In this document: positions 8,723-18,443 of the stretch, piece after piece
Position numbering within the stretch: the stretch's first letter is position 1
How the letters are laid out: every line of letters begins with the position of its first letter
Assembly: GCA_016931995.1 (NCBI GenBank)
Contig: JAFGDS010000148.1
Coordinates: forward strand, 1 to 51,117
Source: Pirellulales bacterium
GTDB taxonomy: Bacteria > Planctomycetota > Planctomycetia > Pirellulales > Thermoguttaceae
Direction: 5' to 3'
DNA: 51,117 bases
Notes under the pieces: generated by a model
The model's input: only the letters and a program-made list of their open reading frames with translations
Told to the model about the DNA's origin: nothing
Databases searched by the model: none
Made by a program: the position numbers and the translations under genes

Positions 8723-9853
8723 TCACTCTAGGGGTGGTGGCGGGAACTCCGCGCCGCTCACGCGGGAGATGGCGTTGCCGCTCCGCTGGTCTATGATCTT
8801 GTCGCCTCGGCACAAATCCATCTTCATCAGCGAGAACTCGGAAGCATCGACCGGCTTGTTGATCACGCTGTCCAACCATTCCGTTTCCGTCACGAGTACG
8901 CGCCCGGTAAAAAAACCAGCGTCCCAGAGTCTTGTGGAACGAGGAATCCAGACACCCGAGACCAACTGTGGCTGAAGATCCCAGTCTTCCGCGAGCTTGC
9001 CTTCTCGAATCTTCTCTAAATGGACAAGCGTTGCGCCCTTGCTCATGTCAATCGTATACCGATCAAAGGATCCTTCGACGCCAACTCGCAGTGTCACCAC
9101 ATCGCCTTCCTGCTCAACACCGATTCCTCCCGTATCAGACTCCCCCGTTTTCTTGAGGTAAGCATATCGTCCCTCCATCACTTTCCTATTCAAATAGGAC
9201 GGGTACATCCGGTCAACCGGATTGAAGTGCGTCCGATCGTCACGAAGATCTTCCGGGGCACTTGCGTAGATCTCCAATGCCCGCTGCATGGTTCTTCCCT
9301 TCCTGATTTCAGCTTTGCTCCGTTCGTCCTTCTTCGCCATGACCCCAACACGGTCGTGCGGAAACGCAAGGAATCGGTGATAGACACCGTCCTTGATCAT
9401 GGTGTGGTAATCCGCTTCAAGGAACGACGACTCGCGGCCATCGGCATGGAAGTTCACGTTCTTCACGAGCCGGTGGTTGGAACGGAGGTTCCCGGCCACC
9501 AGATCATAAGCAAACTCAACCTCGATCTCCTGGCATTGTTTGACGATGTCCTGATATCCCTCCAGCTTGGACGGCGACGATTTGTCGGTGTGGTACCACC
9601 ATTTCGTGATCTTCGCCCGGCCAGTCCACGTGCGTATTCGCTCCCGGTTGGCTCGACTGCACTCGGAAATCGCTTTCAATGTCTGCAAACCGCTCGACTC
9701 TTCCGCGAGAGAGAACCGGGGACCCAGCAGGCTCAGGAACACAAGGATCCACGCAATCGCCGACATCCGGAAACGGCCGAATCGCGGGCCTTCACTCCCG
9801 TCGTTCGTCCATTGACAGCGACATGGCGCCATGGCAACGAATGAAGGCGCCAT
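8723..9853 (-). CDS. Secreted protein of unknown function, LolA-like flavour
   Basis: 376-aa protein read towards argS. The ATG at 9853 has a strong AAAGGAG site 5 nt upstream. A hydrophobic signal (SAIAWILVFLSLLG, about 31-44) ends near SLAEE, giving an unusually long n-region; a start at Met30 (9766) is possible. The mature part has motifs seen in planctomycetal proteins of the outer-membrane-lipoprotein-sorting type: RTWTGRAKITKWW early and VSGVWIPRSTRLWD late. That similarity is from memory and weak. Base composition is visibly less GC-rich than in the flanking genes, suggesting a different history. No partner gene is adjacent. Confidence 0.65.
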   Translation of the reverse strand: MAPSFVAMAPCRCQWTNDGSEGPRFGRFRMSAIAWILVFLSLLGPRFSLAEESSGLQTLKAISECSRANRERIRTWTGRAKITKWWYHTDKSSPSKLEGYQDIVKQCQEIEVEFAYDLVAGNLRSNHRLVKNVNFHADGRESSFLEADYHTMIKDGVYHRFLAFPHDRVGVMAKKDERSKAEIRKGRTMQRALEIYASAPEDLRDDRTHFNPVDRMYPSYLNRKVMEGRYAYLKKTGESDTGGIGVEQEGDVVTLRVGVEGSFDRYTIDMSKGATLVHLEKIREGKLAEDWDLQPQLVSGVWIPRSTRLWDAGFFTGRVLVTETEWLDSVINKPVDASEFSLMKMDLCRGDKIIDQRSGNAISRVSGAEFPPPPLE

Positions 9854-10312
9854 CGCTTCTCCTTTCTCAACAATGGTTCATCCGGCGGAATCGCAGGCTG
9901 ACTTGAAAAAGTGTGGACATGATGGTCCGATCTGGAATTGCTTCAACGCGTAGTGCTGGGACTCCGTTCCCGTCTTCGCGAACGTGATTGTAATACGGTG
10001 TGCAAAACACATCAATAGGTGGTAATTGCCATTAACTCCATAGGGTGGTATATGCCCTTTTTGAAAGTCAGTCAGTAGTTCCAGATTTCGGAAGCAATCG
10101 ACGCCGTCATTCTGACTCTGAGCGAAGCGAAGAATCTCCCTGGCAACCGAGATCCTTCGCTGCGCTCAGGATGACTTGCGGGGGCATATTTGGAACTTCT
10201 GAAGGCACGCCACGGTGGATGCCGTTGGTCATAATCGCCGCTAAGCTGGTAGGACAGTCCTACAAGACACTACCCAACCCGGCGAGTGCCACTCGAAGAC
10301 CGACAAGGTACC
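9854..10312. other. Intergenic region upstream of yidD
   Basis: About 460 bp without a convincing gene, and AT-richer than its surroundings up to about 10100. It holds the inverted repeat at 10107-10174 and a perfect palindrome GTAGGACAGTCCTAC near 10249-10263. Both divergent genes must have their promoters here, but no clear -35/-10 pair was recognised. Confidence 0.5.
10107..10174. repeat. Inverted repeat, TCCTGAGCG family
   Basis: Arms built on CTGAGCGAAGCGAAGAATCT and GATCCTTCGCTGCGCTCAGG are complementary with a few mismatches. Relatives occur at 26312-26382 and 48448-48513, with a single arm at 29355-29378. I know this motif as a widespread intergenic repeat in many bacterial genomes; it has no known product. 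Confidence 0.7.
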
Positions 10313-10561
10313 ATGACCGCGCTCGGAACCATCTTGAGATTCATCCTCAGCGTCCCCCGCCTTCTGGTGGTCGGTCTGGTCCGGTTCTACCAGACCTGGA
10401 TCAGCCCGATGCTGGGGCCGCACTGTCGGTTCGAGCCGACGTGCAGCGAGTACTTCGTCCAGGCGGTGCGGAAGTACGGTCTTCTGCGGGGGGGGCTCAA
10501 GGGGGTCTGGCGGATTTTGCGGTGCCACCCGTTCAGCTCTGGCGGGTACGATCCGCCTTGA
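10313..10561 (+). CDS. yidD: Membrane protein insertion efficiency factor YidD
   Basis: 82-aa YidD-family protein that assists YidC-dependent insertion of membrane proteins at the inner face of the membrane. The whole family signature is present: [26 protein letters not shown] and [21 protein letters not shown], with conserved Cys residues. The N-terminal ~20 residues are amphipathic/hydrophobic. The ATG at 10313 has AAGG 4 nt upstream; a GTG at 10286 would add nine residues. The usual neighbours (rnpA, yidC, rpmH) are absent, so the gene is displaced here. Confidence 0.9.
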   Translation: MTALGTILRFILSVPRLLVVGLVRFYQTWISPMLGPHCRFEPTCSEYFVQAVRKYGLLRGGLKGVWRILRCHPFSSGGYDPP

Positions 10562-10678
10562 CGGGCGGTGGGGAAAACACTATCGTCCCGCCGCGCTACT
10601 TTTCCCTTTTCCCGGTTCTCGGCCCCGCCGGCGGCGCGCGTGCGCCCGGCGAGCCAGCCCGCAAGGAGTGTGGGGACG

Positions 10679-12436
10679 ATGACACGCTGGTCCCGATCGT
10701 TGGCGATGGCGTTTTCGGTTTCGATTCTGTTGGGCTGCTCGGCCTGGAACCCGATGACGCAGCGGGGCCAGAGCCCGGACGGGATGCCCGAGAAGGGGTC
10801 GAAAACGCCGCTTGTGGGCGATCTGGCCGTGCCGTTCGGCGAATTCCCGGTCACGATCGAGACGTTTGGCCTGGTGAGCGGGCTGCCCGGCACGGGCAGC
10901 GATCCGGCCCCCTCGGCGCCGCGCGCCGCGCTGTTGCAGGAGATGCGTGCCCGGGGCGTCGCCCACGCGAGTCTCGTGCTGGCGTCGAAGGATACGGCGC
11001 TCGTGCTGGTGCGGGGTGTGTTGCGGCCGGGTATTCAGGAGGGCGATCGTTTCGACCTCGAGGTCCGCGTGCCGGGTCAGAGCGAAACGACGAACTTGCG
11101 GGGCGGCTGGCTACTGGAGGCGCGGCTGAAGGAGCTGGCCGTGCTCGGGGACGGCGGACTGCACGAGGGGCGCGAATGGGGTATCGGCGAGGGTCCCGTG
11201 CTCGTCGATCCGTCGGTCGACGCCAAAAACAACCCGGTTCTCGCGGTGCGCGGCCGCGTGCTTGGCGGCGGCCGGGCGATCCGTTCTCGCGGGCTAGGGT
11301 TCGTGCTGAAGCCCAAGCACCAGAACGTGTTCAACGCCTCGCGGGTGGCCAACGCGGTCAACCGGCGGTTCCACCGCATGGTGGGCGGCATCCAGCAGGG
11401 CGTGGCCAAGGCGATCAACGACCAGTACGTCGAGCTGGCCGTCCACCCGCGCTACAAGGACAACGTCCCCCGCTACATGCAAGTGGTCCGCTCGATCGCG
11501 ATTCAGGAGACGTCGGCGCAGCGGATCGAACGGCTGGCGCTGTTGGAGAAGCAGTTGCTCGATCCGATCTCCAGCGCGCGGGCGGCGCGGCAGCTCGAGG
11601 CCGTGGGCCGGCTTGGGGTGGACGTCCTCAAGAAGGGCATCACCTCGGACGATCGCGAGGTGCGATTCCATTCGGCCGAGGCGCTGGCTTATCTCGATCA
11701 GACCGACGCGGCCAAGCCGCTGGGCAATGCCGCCCGCAACGAACCGGCCTTCCGCGTGTTCGCACTGGGAGCGCTGGGGGCGATGGACGACTTTGCCGCC
11801 TATGAGGAGCTGTGCTCGCTGCTGGACGTGTCCAGCGCGGAGACGCGCTACGGGGCATTCCGGGCGCTGTGGACGATGAATCCGAAGGATGGCCGCATCC
11901 GCGGCGAAACGTTCAAGGACGGGTTTGCCTACCACGTCATTGACACGCAGGGGCCGCCGATGATCCACGTTAGCCGCAGCCGCCGGCCGGAACTGGTGGT
12001 GTTTGGCCGCGACCAGCGCCTGGCGACGCCGTTGCTCCTGGAGGCGGGACCGCGGATCCGCGTGACCGGAACGCAACCGGACGAAATCGCCGTGAGCCGG
12101 TTTGTCGTGGGCGAGCCGGACCAGAAGCGGATCGTCTCGACCAAGCTCGACGACGTGGTCCGCGCGATCGTCGATCTGGGCGGGTCCTATCCGGACGTGG
12201 TGCAGGCCCTGCAAGAGGCCAAGGCCAAGGGGTCTCTGCCGGGCCGATTCGAGGTGGACGCCCTGCCCGAGGCCGGCCGCCTCTTCGAGCGGGACGAACC
12301 CGCCGGGGACGAACCGGTGGCGGAAGCGCCGGTCGAGAAGCCGGGATTATTCTCCCCGAGCCGGCTGAAGAGCCTGTTTGGCGGCAAGGCCGACGCGGAC
12401 CCCGCGGAGGGGGCAGCACCCGCCGAGCCCGAATAA
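10679..12436 (+). CDS. FlgI-like lipoprotein with HEAT-like repeats
   Basis: 585 aa. The signal ends in a lipobox (SILLGC), so a lipid-anchored exported protein is predicted. Residues about 45-270 resemble flagellar P-ring protein FlgI: TFGLVSGLPGTGSDP, then ASLVLASKDTALVLVRGVLRPGI, DRFDLEVRV and TTNLRGGWLLEARLK. The middle (about 285-390) has helical repeats resembling HEAT units (FHSAEALAYLDQTDAAKPL, FRVFALGALGAMDDFAAYEEL). The C-terminal ~45 residues are acidic and Pro/Ala-rich. The ATG has AAGGAG 10 nt upstream; a GTG three codons earlier is an alternative. No flagellar gene is nearby, so a role outside the P-ring is likely. Confidence 0.7.
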   Translation: MTRWSRSLAMAFSVSILLGCSAWNPMTQRGQSPDGMPEKGSKTPLVGDLAVPFGEFPVTIETFGLVSGLPGTGSDPAPSAPRAALLQEMRARGVAHASLVLASKDTALVLVRGVLRPGIQEGDRFDLEVRVPGQSETTNLRGGWLLEARLKELAVLGDGGLHEGREWGIGEGPVLVDPSVDAKNNPVLAVRGRVLGGGRAIRSRGLGFVLKPKHQNVFNASRVANAVNRRFHRMVGGIQQGVAKAINDQYVELAVHPRYKDNVPRYMQVVRSIAIQETSAQRIERLALLEKQLLDPISSARAARQLEAVGRLGVDVLKKGITSDDREVRFHSAEALAYLDQTDAAKPLGNAARNEPAFRVFALGALGAMDDFAAYEELCSLLDVSSAETRYGAFRALWTMNPKDGRIRGETFKDGFAYHVIDTQGPPMIHVSRSRRPELVVFGRDQRLATPLLLEAGPRIRVTGTQPDEIAVSRFVVGEPDQKRIVSTKLDDVVRAIVDLGGSYPDVVQALQEAKAKGSLPGRFEVDALPEAGRLFERDEPAGDEPVAEAPVEKPGLFSPSRLKSLFGGKADADPAEGAAPAEPE

Positions 12437-12463
12437 CGCCTCCCCAGGTGGCGTGAGGTCGTC

Positions 12464-12469
12464 TACAAT
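12464..12469 (+). promoter_or_regulatory. Possible -10 element for smc
   Basis: TACAAT lies 66 nt before the smc start codon, in the only short gap before that gene. No matching -35 hexamer is seen at 16-18 nt, so this is weak. The same hexamer occurs before 28445 and 35711. Confidence 0.25.
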
Positions 12470-12534
12470 GGCAAGGCTTGGGCGGCGCGGGCCGCCCGGC
12501 TTTGCCACGGCTCCGCTCTTTTCGTGATTCGTCC

Positions 12535-15500
12535 ATGCTCAAGGCGCTTGAAATCGTCGGCTTCAAGAGTTTCGCCGACAAGACGCGGTTTGTCTTTCCG
12601 CCCGGCATCACGGCCGTGGTGGGTCCCAACGGGGCGGGCAAGTCGAACATCGTCGACGCGATCAAGTGGGTTCTGGGCGAGCAGAGCGTCAAGAGCCTCC
12701 GCGGCAGGGAGATGGCCGACGTGATCTTCAACGGGTCGCCGAGCCGTCGGGCGACCAACTCCGCCGAGATCACCGTCACGTTCGACAACCAGAACCATCT
12801 GCTGCCGATCGACACGCCCGAGGTTCACATTACCCGCCGCGTCTACCGCAGCGGTGAGGGCGAGTACCTCATCAATCGGCAGCCCAGCCGCTTGCGCGAC
12901 ATCCGCGAGATCCTCAGCGGCACGGGGATGGGCACGCAAGCCTATAGCGTGATCGAACAGGGCAAGGTGGACGTCCTCCTGCAATCCTCGGCGAAGGACC
13001 GCCGGCTGATCTTCGAGGAGGCCGCCGGCATCAGCCTGTTCAAGGCGAAGAAGATCGAGGCCCTGCGGCGGCTCGAGCGGGTCGAGCAGAATCTGCTGCG
13101 GCTGTCGGATATCGTCGACGAAGTGGATTCCCGCTTGCGCGGCGTCCGCGCCCAGGCCGGCAAGGCCCGTCGCTACAAGGAGCACACCGATCGGCTGCAG
13201 GAACTCCGCACGCAGGTCGCGATGGTGGATTGGCACCGGCTGAGCCAGCGGCTGGCCGCCGTCGAGGCGGAGCTGGCGGAGCTCACCGCCTCGCACAATC
13301 AAAAGACCGCCGAAGGCGAGACGATCGAAGTTCGCCTGCTCCAAATCGACGCCGAGGTAGGCGAAATCAACGAGAGCATCCGGACCTCCGAAGCGCGGCT
13401 GGCCGAAAACCGCGAACGGATCGCCGGGCGCGAGGCCGCGCTCGAGCACGAGCGTCGCCGCGGGCGGGACCTCGAGCAGGAAATCGCCCAATGCCGCCAG
13501 CGGCTCGTCCAGATGAACGCCCGCGCCGGCAATCTGGCCGAGCAGTTTGCCCAGACGAGCCAAGCGGTGGCCGACGCCCGGGAGCATTGCCGCCGGACCA
13601 GCCAGCGGCTGGCCGAGGACGAGCGGGCTTTGGCGGAAACGATCGACCGGATCGTCGGCCTTCGCGCGGAGCACAAGCGGCGAGAGGCCGTTCATCTGGA
13701 TCAGCTCCGCGGCGCCGGGGAGCTTGGAAACCAGCTTTCCGCGCTGGTCGGCCAGGCCGAAGCGGCCACCGACGCCTTGCGACAAGGCGAAGCCCGGCTG
13801 GCGGAGTTGGATCGGCAGATTGCCGAGCTCGACGAGCAGTCCGCGCGTCTCGGGCGGAAGGCGGACGAGGCGGCCGACGCGTCTCGCCGGCGCGAGGACG
13901 AACTGGCCGAGGGCCGAAGCCAACTCGTCGCGATTCAAGACCAGTTGACGGCCGCCCAGGACGAACTGGCCGAGCGCCGGGCGCAGCACGGCGGCGCTAC
14001 CCAGCGCGTGGCCGTCTTGGAGGACCTCGAACGACGCCGCGAGGGGCTCAACGCGGGCGTGAAGGAGGTACTTTCCCAGGCGCAAAACGCCGGGGATGGG
14101 CCGTTCTCGGAAGTGGTCGGGCTGGTGGCGGATCTCATCCGCGTTAGCGTCGAGAGCGCTCCGCTGGTGGAGGTTGCCCTGGGCGGCGCCGCGCAGCGGG
14201 TCGTGCTCCGCGACAGCGGACGCATGAGGCAGTACCTGGCGGAGGGGACGCATCGCTTCGCCGGGCGGGTGGGTTTTCTCGCGCTGGACGGTCCGGCGGC
14301 GCCCGCGACGGCGGATCTGGACGGGCAGCCCGGCGTGCTGGGCCGCGCCGACCGATTCGTCGAAACCGACCCCGCGCATGCCGCCCTGGCTCGCCGGCTG
14401 TTGGGTGGCACTTGGCTCGTCGAGACCCTCTCCGAGGCGATGGCCCTGATCGGACCGGAGCATCCGGGCGTGCGCCTGGTTACGCTGGCTGGCGAGTTGA
14501 TCGAAGCCGACGGCACGATCGTGGTGGGGCCTCCGCGGGCCGTCGCGGGGCTCATCTCGCGCCGGAGCGAACTGAGGGAATTGAAGACGCAACTGGCCGA
14601 CCTGGAAAACGACGTCCGGCACGCGACGGTCGTCGTCGAGGAGTATCAGTCGCGGCGGGCGGATCAGCAGCGGCGGGTGGCCGCGTTGGAGAACGATCGC
14701 CGGCGGGCCGCCGACGCGTTGGCCGAGCAGCGTCACCAGGTGGTCGCCGCGGATCAGCGGCGCGCGCAGCTTGACGGCCAGCGCCAGAACCGCCAGGCGG
14801 AGTTGGCCGCCGCCCGGGCACGGCTGGACAAGGCGCAACAGGTCCAAGCCGGCTTGAGGGCCCGGCGCGAGCAGGCCGAGGCCGCGTTGGCCGACGGCAA
14901 GGCGGCTCTGGACGCCCTAAGCGCCCAACTGGAGACGCTCGACGCGCAGCGTCAGCAAGAGCATCATGCCGCGACCGAGGCGAAGGTCGAATTGGCCAAG
15001 AGCCAGGAACGGCTCCTGAACCTCCAAACCCGGCTGCGACAATGCGAGGAGACCCAGCAGGAACGCGACCGGGCCGTGGCCGAAGGCCGCCAGCAGCTTA
15101 CCCAATGCCGCCACCGGGCCGGGCAGTCGCAGTGGAGCATCCTGCGGGCCGAGTCGGAGATTGCCGAGCTGTACCTCCGCAAGGAATCGTTCGCCACGGC
15201 CACCGGCGCGTTGGTGCAGAAGCGCGACGAGTTGGGCGCGGCCCGCGGCCAATGGACGAGCGATCTCCAACGGCTTCGCGCGAAGCTGCGGAAGGTGGAG
15301 GAGCGGATCCACGCGGCCGAACTGGCCGCCGGCGACGTCCGCCACGAGCGCGGCGCCCTGGCCGACCGGATCCGCGAGGCCTACCAGATCGAACTGGCCG
15401 AGCTGGACGTCGCGCCGACCGCCGAGGAGCAACAGCGCCGCGAGCAAGCCCAGCAGGAAATTGACGACCTGCGCCGCCGGATCGACAACCTGGGCAACGT

Positions 15501-16188
15501 GAATCTCGAGGCGCTGGCGGAGCTTGAGGAGCTGGAAGCCCGGCACGCGCACCTGTCGGCCCAGCACAAGGACCTTTCCGACGCGAGGAACGAGCTGGTC
15601 CGGATCATCGAGCGGATCAACGCGGACAGCCGGCGGCTGTTTTTCGAGACGCTGGAGACGGTTCGCGGGCACTTCGTGCAGCTTTTCCGCGACCTGTTCG
15701 GCGGGGGGCAGGCCGACATCGTTCTGGAAGAGGACGTCGACGTGCTGGAAAGCGGGATCGAGATCGTCGCGCGGCCGCCCGGCAAGGAGCCGCGAAGCAT
15801 CTCGCTTTTAAGCGGCGGCGAAAAGACGCTCACGTGCGTGGCGCTGCTGTTGGCCATATTCCGCAGCCGTCCGAGCCCCTTCTGCGTGCTCGACGAGGTG
15901 GACGCGGCGCTGGACGAGGCCAACATTGGCCGATTCACCGAGGTGCTCAAGGGCTTCCTGACGTGGACGCAGTTCATCATCGTGACGCATTCGAAGAAGA
16001 CGATGACCTGCGCCGACACGATTTACGGCGTGACGATGCAGGAATCGGGCATCTCGAAGCAAGTGTCCGTCCGCTTCGAGGACGTCAGCGAGGACGGCCA
16101 CTTCCAGTACGCCGACGAGGAAGACGCCGCCGCGTCCGAGCCCTCGCCCGATCGCGCCGCCGCGAAGGATGGGACCCAGGCGGCGTAA
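12535..16188 (+). CDS. smc: Chromosome segregation protein SMC
   Basis: 1217-aa SMC ATPase that compacts and segregates the chromosome as a homodimer with ScpA/ScpB. The N-terminal head has Walker [10 protein letters not shown] (30-38) and the family start [16 protein letters not shown]. Two long Glu/Arg/Ala/Gln-rich coiled-coil arms flank a hinge at about 510-665 ([22 protein letters not shown]). The C-terminal head has the ABC signature LSGGEKTLT (about 1092-1100) and Walker [16 protein letters not shown], then the switch THSKKTM. The ATG at 12535 is chosen because the conserved sequence begins exactly there. scpA/scpB are not in the window. Confidence 0.97.
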   Translation: MLKALEIVGFKSFADKTRFVFPPGITAVVGPNGAGKSNIVDAIKWVLGEQSVKSLRGREMADVIFNGSPSRRATNSAEITVTFDNQNHLLPIDTPEVHITRRVYRSGEGEYLINRQPSRLRDIREILSGTGMGTQAYSVIEQGKVDVLLQSSAKDRRLIFEEAAGISLFKAKKIEALRRLERVEQNLLRLSDIVDEVDSRLRGVRAQAGKARRYKEHTDRLQELRTQVAMVDWHRLSQRLAAVEAELAELTASHNQKTAEGETIEVRLLQIDAEVGEINESIRTSEARLAENRERIAGREAALEHERRRGRDLEQEIAQCRQRLVQMNARAGNLAEQFAQTSQAVADAREHCRRTSQRLAEDERALAETIDRIVGLRAEHKRREAVHLDQLRGAGELGNQLSALVGQAEAATDALRQGEARLAELDRQIAELDEQSARLGRKADEAADASRRREDELAEGRSQLVAIQDQLTAAQDELAERRAQHGGATQRVAVLEDLERRREGLNAGVKEVLSQAQNAGDGPFSEVVGLVADLIRVSVESAPLVEVALGGAAQRVVLRDSGRMRQYLAEGTHRFAGRVGFLALDGPAAPATADLDGQPGVLGRADRFVETDPAHAALARRLLGGTWLVETLSEAMALIGPEHPGVRLVTLAGELIEADGTIVVGPPRAVAGLISRRSELRELKTQLADLENDVRHATVVVEEYQSRRADQQRRVAALENDRRRAADALAEQRHQVVAADQRRAQLDGQRQNRQAELAAARARLDKAQQVQAGLRARREQAEAALADGKAALDALSAQLETLDAQRQQEHHAATEAKVELAKSQERLLNLQTRLRQCEETQQERDRAVAEGRQQLTQCRHRAGQSQWSILRAESEIAELYLRKESFATATGALVQKRDELGAARGQWTSDLQRLRAKLRKVEERIHAAELAAGDVRHERGALADRIREAYQIELAELDVAPTAEEQQRREQAQQEIDDLRRRIDNLGNVNLEALAELEELEARHAHLSAQHKDLSDARNELVRIIERINADSRRLFFETLETVRGHFVQLFRDLFGGGQADIVLEEDVDVLESGIEIVARPPGKEPRSISLLSGGEKTLTCVALLLAIFRSRPSPFCVLDEVDAALDEANIGRFTEVLKGFLTWTQFIIVTHSKKTMTCADTIYGVTMQESGISKQVSVRFEDVSEDGHFQYADEEDAAASEPSPDRAAAKDGTQAA

Positions 16189-16194
16189 GGGCCG

Positions 16195-17103
16195 TTAGAC
16201 GTGGAAGAGGTTGGCGTTCGCCTGCAGCTCCGCCTCGAGGTCCTCCAGCAGCACGGCGAGGTCTTGCTTGCTCAGCGACAGGCTGTTGAAGGCCGGCTGG
16301 GAAAACTTGACGAGGTTCGCGCCGACGGACGTTATGTCCTTGATCGAACAGACGAGGTTGGCCACCTCGACGCAGCGAACGATCCTCACCTCGGGGCCGT
16401 GGTAGTTGCACGAGACGTGATGGTGGCGGATGGCGGCCTTGACGCCCTCCGGAAAACCCCATATCTCGGCCAGGCGGAAGCCCAGCGTCGTGTGGTCGAA
16501 ACCCAGCGCGTTGCGTTCGTTGGCGCACAGGGTCATGTCCGTCCGCAGCGAGAGGATCATCTTGCGGAAGCTGTCGTGGATCTGCTGATCCTCGATGACG
16601 ATCCCGATATCGTGCAGCAATCCGGCGAGAAACATATCCTCGAAGTTGGGATACTTCTTGCGTTTGGCGAGCATCCGGGCACAGACGCCCACGGCGACCA
16701 GGTGCCGCCACAAGCCGGGGCGATCGTACGTGCCGATCCGCGTTTGCGCCGCGAAGAGCTCGCTCACGCTGGCGGTGACGGCCAGGTTGCGGATCTGTTT
16801 CATGCCGAGGTACGCGATGGCCTGCTGAAGATTCGTGATCTTCTGCCGCAAACCGCACGCCGACGAGTTGACGTACCGCAGCACGCGCGCGCTCAGGGCC
16901 GTGTCGCTCTCCATCGCCTGGGTGAGATCGCCGGCCCCGGAATCCGGGTCGTTGGCGATTTGCATCACGCGGATGGCCACCGCCGGCAGGGTCGAAATCT
17001 CCTCGGTTCGACGCACAATGGCGTCCTCGGCGGATCCACCGTCGCGCGTGGGTGTCTGCAACACTGCCATGGGAGAATCCGCCTCGGGGCCCGACCGGGC
17101 CAT
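16195..17103 (-). CDS. HDOD-domain signalling protein
   Basis: 302-aa protein made almost entirely of an HDOD domain, a catalytically relaxed relative of HD phosphohydrolases found in bacterial regulation. Visible motifs are LPAVAIRVMQIANDPDSGAG, SARVLRYVNSS, AIAYLGMKQIRNLAV, GLLHDIGIV and AIRHHHVS. HD-type residues (HDIG, HHH) are partly retained. It converges on smc with a 6-nt gap, so the two transcripts probably run into each other. The start is uncertain: Met1 at 17103 has GAAGAG close upstream, and Met12 at 17070 has GAGG at a long spacing. Partner and signal unknown. Confidence 0.85.
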   Translation of the reverse strand: MARSGPEADSPMAVLQTPTRDGGSAEDAIVRRTEEISTLPAVAIRVMQIANDPDSGAGDLTQAMESDTALSARVLRYVNSSACGLRQKITNLQQAIAYLGMKQIRNLAVTASVSELFAAQTRIGTYDRPGLWRHLVAVGVCARMLAKRKKYPNFEDMFLAGLLHDIGIVIEDQQIHDSFRKMILSLRTDMTLCANERNALGFDHTTLGFRLAEIWGFPEGVKAAIRHHHVSCNYHGPEVRIVRCVEVANLVCSIKDITSVGANLVKFSQPAFNSLSLSKQDLAVLLEDLEAELQANANLFHV

Positions 17104-17191
17104 TCTCTTCGGGGATGGCCCGCCTACTTAAGGCCTACCATACAAAAGGCTTAAGGGCCAAGCGGAGGGGACGGGACAGCCAACGGCGGGG

Positions 17192-18388
17192 CTACAGCCA
17201 GGTCGATGGCATGGATTGTGCCGAAAAAGACGGGCTTGGCGGGGACGTCGCCTCCCCGGCCGTCTCGTCACCTGGCTCCAGCAGATACCGCAACAGCGGA
17301 AGACGGAACTCCCGCGAGTCGATGGCCTTGCGGATCGCCTTGTTGGCCTGCTCGCGGATCTTGGCCTCCTTGCGCCGAAGCTCTTCGTTGGCCAGGTCGC
17401 GTATCGCCTTGCGGGCGGAGTTGAGCAGGTCGTTGGAAATATTGAGTGAAAGGAGCCGGACCTCCATGGCGAGCACTTCGGGCGGATTCAGCGTCACGGT
17501 CGCGCCCGACCGGACCGCCGTGATCTGGCTCGTCAACGAAAGCCGCACGCGAGCGCGGAAATTCGTCGATGCGTCGAGAACGCGGGGAATCTTGTAGCCG
17601 ACGCGTCCCAGAACGGGCACCTCGGCGTCGACCGCAAGCGTCAAGGCGCCTTGCCCCGGCTGGCGATAGCCCTTCAAAACGGCCATGCGCGGGATGGCGA
17701 TGGACGGCTGCCCGTCCAACTCCGCCCGGACGCGCGTCTCCTCGTCCGTGGCCAAAACCCGGCGCCGCTTCACGCGGCGGGGGTCCTTGAGGGTCGGGGC
17801 CGGCAGGGTAACGTACTCCTCCTTCTTGCGGCGGCGCGTCTTGTCGTACGTCTTGCCGGCCAACTCGTGGGCGACCAGGGCGCTTATGGCCTGGGCCAGC
17901 ATGGCGCGCGTCGCGTCCGGAATCGGAACGACGTGGAAGATCGCGATGGTCCGTCCTCGATCGGGTCGGCCACCTGGATCGGGCGGCGACTCCGGCGGCG
18001 CCGCGAAACGCACGAGTTCGCCGGCCGGCCCGCACCCCAGCGCCACGCGGTTGCCTTCCACCGGCACGATGGCGAGCTTCGCGCCGGGGAGTTCGAGCGT
18101 CGCGTCGGCGGCGTTCGCGGCGCCGATGCGAAGCTGGCGGGCGCCGGGCGGCCCGAAAACCGCCACGCGGCCGCGGGCGTGTGTCAACACCACGCGGCCC
18201 GCCGAATCGGCCTCGAGGTCGAAGGTATCCTCTTCGCCGGGGCATCGCGGGCCGGGGCGCAGGACGCCGTCCTCGGCGGGCCGGAGGAACCGCCCGTCAT
18301 CCATCCGCAGCGCGACCGTCGCGTCGGCCCGGGCCAACGCGGCCGCGCCCAAAACCGCGACGAGGCACCCCATGCGAAAAAGGGTCAT
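17192..18388 (-). CDS. Secreted protein of unknown function
   Basis: 398 aa with a signal peptide (MTLFRMGCLVAVLGAAALARA). Residues about 24-130 have a repeated pattern of short hydrophobic strands (VALRMDDGRFLRP, DTFDLEADSAGRVVLTH) that recalls a fascin-like beta-trefoil; this is inference. The middle contains a very basic patch (DKTRRRKKEEYVTL, DPRRVKRRRVL). The C-terminal third is a charged helix (LLNSARKAIRDLANEELRRK). The ATG has GAGG about 6 nt upstream. It lies 55 nt downstream of the GH57 gene on the same strand, so the two may be co-transcribed. No recognised catalytic motif. Confidence 0.65.
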   Translation of the reverse strand: MTLFRMGCLVAVLGAAALARADATVALRMDDGRFLRPAEDGVLRPGPRCPGEEDTFDLEADSAGRVVLTHARGRVAVFGPPGARQLRIGAANAADATLELPGAKLAIVPVEGNRVALGCGPAGELVRFAAPPESPPDPGGRPDRGRTIAIFHVVPIPDATRAMLAQAISALVAHELAGKTYDKTRRRKKEEYVTLPAPTLKDPRRVKRRRVLATDEETRVRAELDGQPSIAIPRMAVLKGYRQPGQGALTLAVDAEVPVLGRVGYKIPRVLDASTNFRARVRLSLTSQITAVRSGATVTLNPPEVLAMEVRLLSLNISNDLLNSARKAIRDLANEELRRKEAKIREQANKAIRKAIDSREFRLPLLRYLLEPGDETAGEATSPPSPSFSAQSMPSTWL

Positions 18389-18443
18389 CCGTGCCCTCGC
18401 GTTTGTCTACCTGCCGACGTTCCGTGGCTCGGGTTCGACGCGC

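Noticed and set aside
12463-14847. 794-codon open frame antisense to smc
   Set aside because: smc has all diagnostic motifs on the other strand; this is a GC-driven shadow.
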